Assembly: GCA_016926595.1 (NCBI GenBank)
Contig: JAFGOG010000625.1
Span: 1 to 22,425 of the forward strand
Length of the DNA stretch: 22,425 nt
Direction of reading: 5' to 3'
DNA from: Anaerolineae bacterium
GTDB taxonomy: Bacteria > Chloroflexota > Anaerolineae > JAAYZQ01
Program-made: the position numbers and the translations under genes
Shown here: positions 22,085 through 22,425 of the stretch, piece by piece
Layout of the letters: every line of letters starts with the position of its first letter
Position numbering within the stretch: position 1 is the first letter of the stretch
The notes under the pieces: generated by a model
Databases searched by the model: none
What the model was told of the DNA's origin: nothing
What the model saw: only the letters and a program-made list of their open reading frames with translations

Positions 22085-22425
22085 ATGAACATCTTTGTGA
22101 GAGAGTTAAAGGCCAACCTGAAATCGCTCATCATCTGGAGCGTCATCGTCATCCTGTTCATTGTGATGGGCGTGAGCAAGTTTTCCGCGTACTATAACAA
22201 CCCCGAGATGCTGGCCATCTTTGACGCCATGCCCCCACAACTGGTCAAGGCCATGGAGTTTGAGGCCCTGGACCTGACCACCCTCAACGGCTTTATCGGG
22301 CTCATGTTCACCTACTATGCGCTCCTGCTCGGCATCGCGGCCACCATGTGGGGCAGCGACGTCATCTCCAAAGAAGAGCGCGACAAGACCGTCGAGTTCG
22401 CCCTGACCCTGCCGGTCACCCGCAG
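22085..22425 (+). CDS. ABC-2 type permease, partial (runs off the window)
   Basis: The ATG at 22085 follows AAGGAGGTC, a near-perfect ribosome site, 12 nt after the previous gene. The 113 visible codons encode a first helix (SLIIWSVIVILFIVMGVSKF), a loop, a second helix region (FIGLMFTYYALLLGIAATMWG) and the cytoplasmic KEERDKTVEFALTLPVTR segment equivalent to that in the upstream permease. The gene is open at the right edge. Confidence 0.88.
   Translation, partial: MNIFVRELKANLKSLIIWSVIVILFIVMGVSKFSAYYNNPEMLAIFDAMPPQLVKAMEFEALDLTTLNGFIGLMFTYYALLLGIAATMWGSDVISKEERDKTVEFALTLPVTR

Noticed and set aside
1..22425. CRISPR arrays, tRNA or rRNA genes
   Set aside because: No regularly spaced short repeats and no tRNA-like cloverleaf or rRNA-like sequence were seen by eye.

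Overview
The window is a GC-rich bacterial segment with several accessory blocks. Gene content and style (zinc-ribbon membrane proteins, an OtsA/OtsB/GH63 cluster, AbiE remnants, RHS fragments, a recombinase ending in a YARLYDGTV-type motif) suggest a Chloroflexota bacterium of the Anaerolineae/Caldilineae kind. That placement is an inference; there is no rRNA or marker gene here to confirm it.

Layout. (1) Positions 1-640 hold no convincing intact gene. They contain the first copy of a promoter-plus-hairpin element, a nested hairpin and a decayed minus-strand coding remnant. (2) Positions 640-8847 are one plus-strand block of two tandem paralogous modules: A-B-C-D (797-4741) and E-F-G-H (4800-8847). 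A/F and B/G are paralogue pairs of zinc-ribbon membrane proteins. C is a polytopic membrane protein, H has three zinc ribbons and a DUF3592-like domain, and D and E are small unrecognised proteins. A strong promoter and a 22-residue peptide with seven cysteines precede gene A. This is the best candidate for an undescribed system. (3) Positions 8848-9272 hold the second copy of the element. (4) Positions 9273-14641 are a minus-strand operon in the order GH63-like glycosidase, OtsA, GT4 glycosyltransferase, OtsB, probably for trehalose or a related glucoside. (5) Positions 14650-16480 hold two decayed AbiEi antitoxin genes on opposite strands and one full-length AbiEii toxin gene. (6) Positions 16500-20204 are a mosaic: third element copy, truncated RHS/Ig-like gene, tyrosine-recombinase pseudogene, RelE-type toxin-antitoxin pair, and a duplicated RHS fragment. 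(7) From 20261 to the right edge lies an ABC exporter operon (ATPase, permease, partial permease) with its own promoter.

The three copies of the element (near 97-258, 8900-9070 and 16504-16675) are all on the plus strand and lie at the borders between these blocks. Each has an extended -10 promoter, a shared core and a terminal hairpin, which is the form expected of a small noncoding RNA of about 130-140 nt.

All coordinates, motifs and pairings were read by eye; no database or folding program was used.
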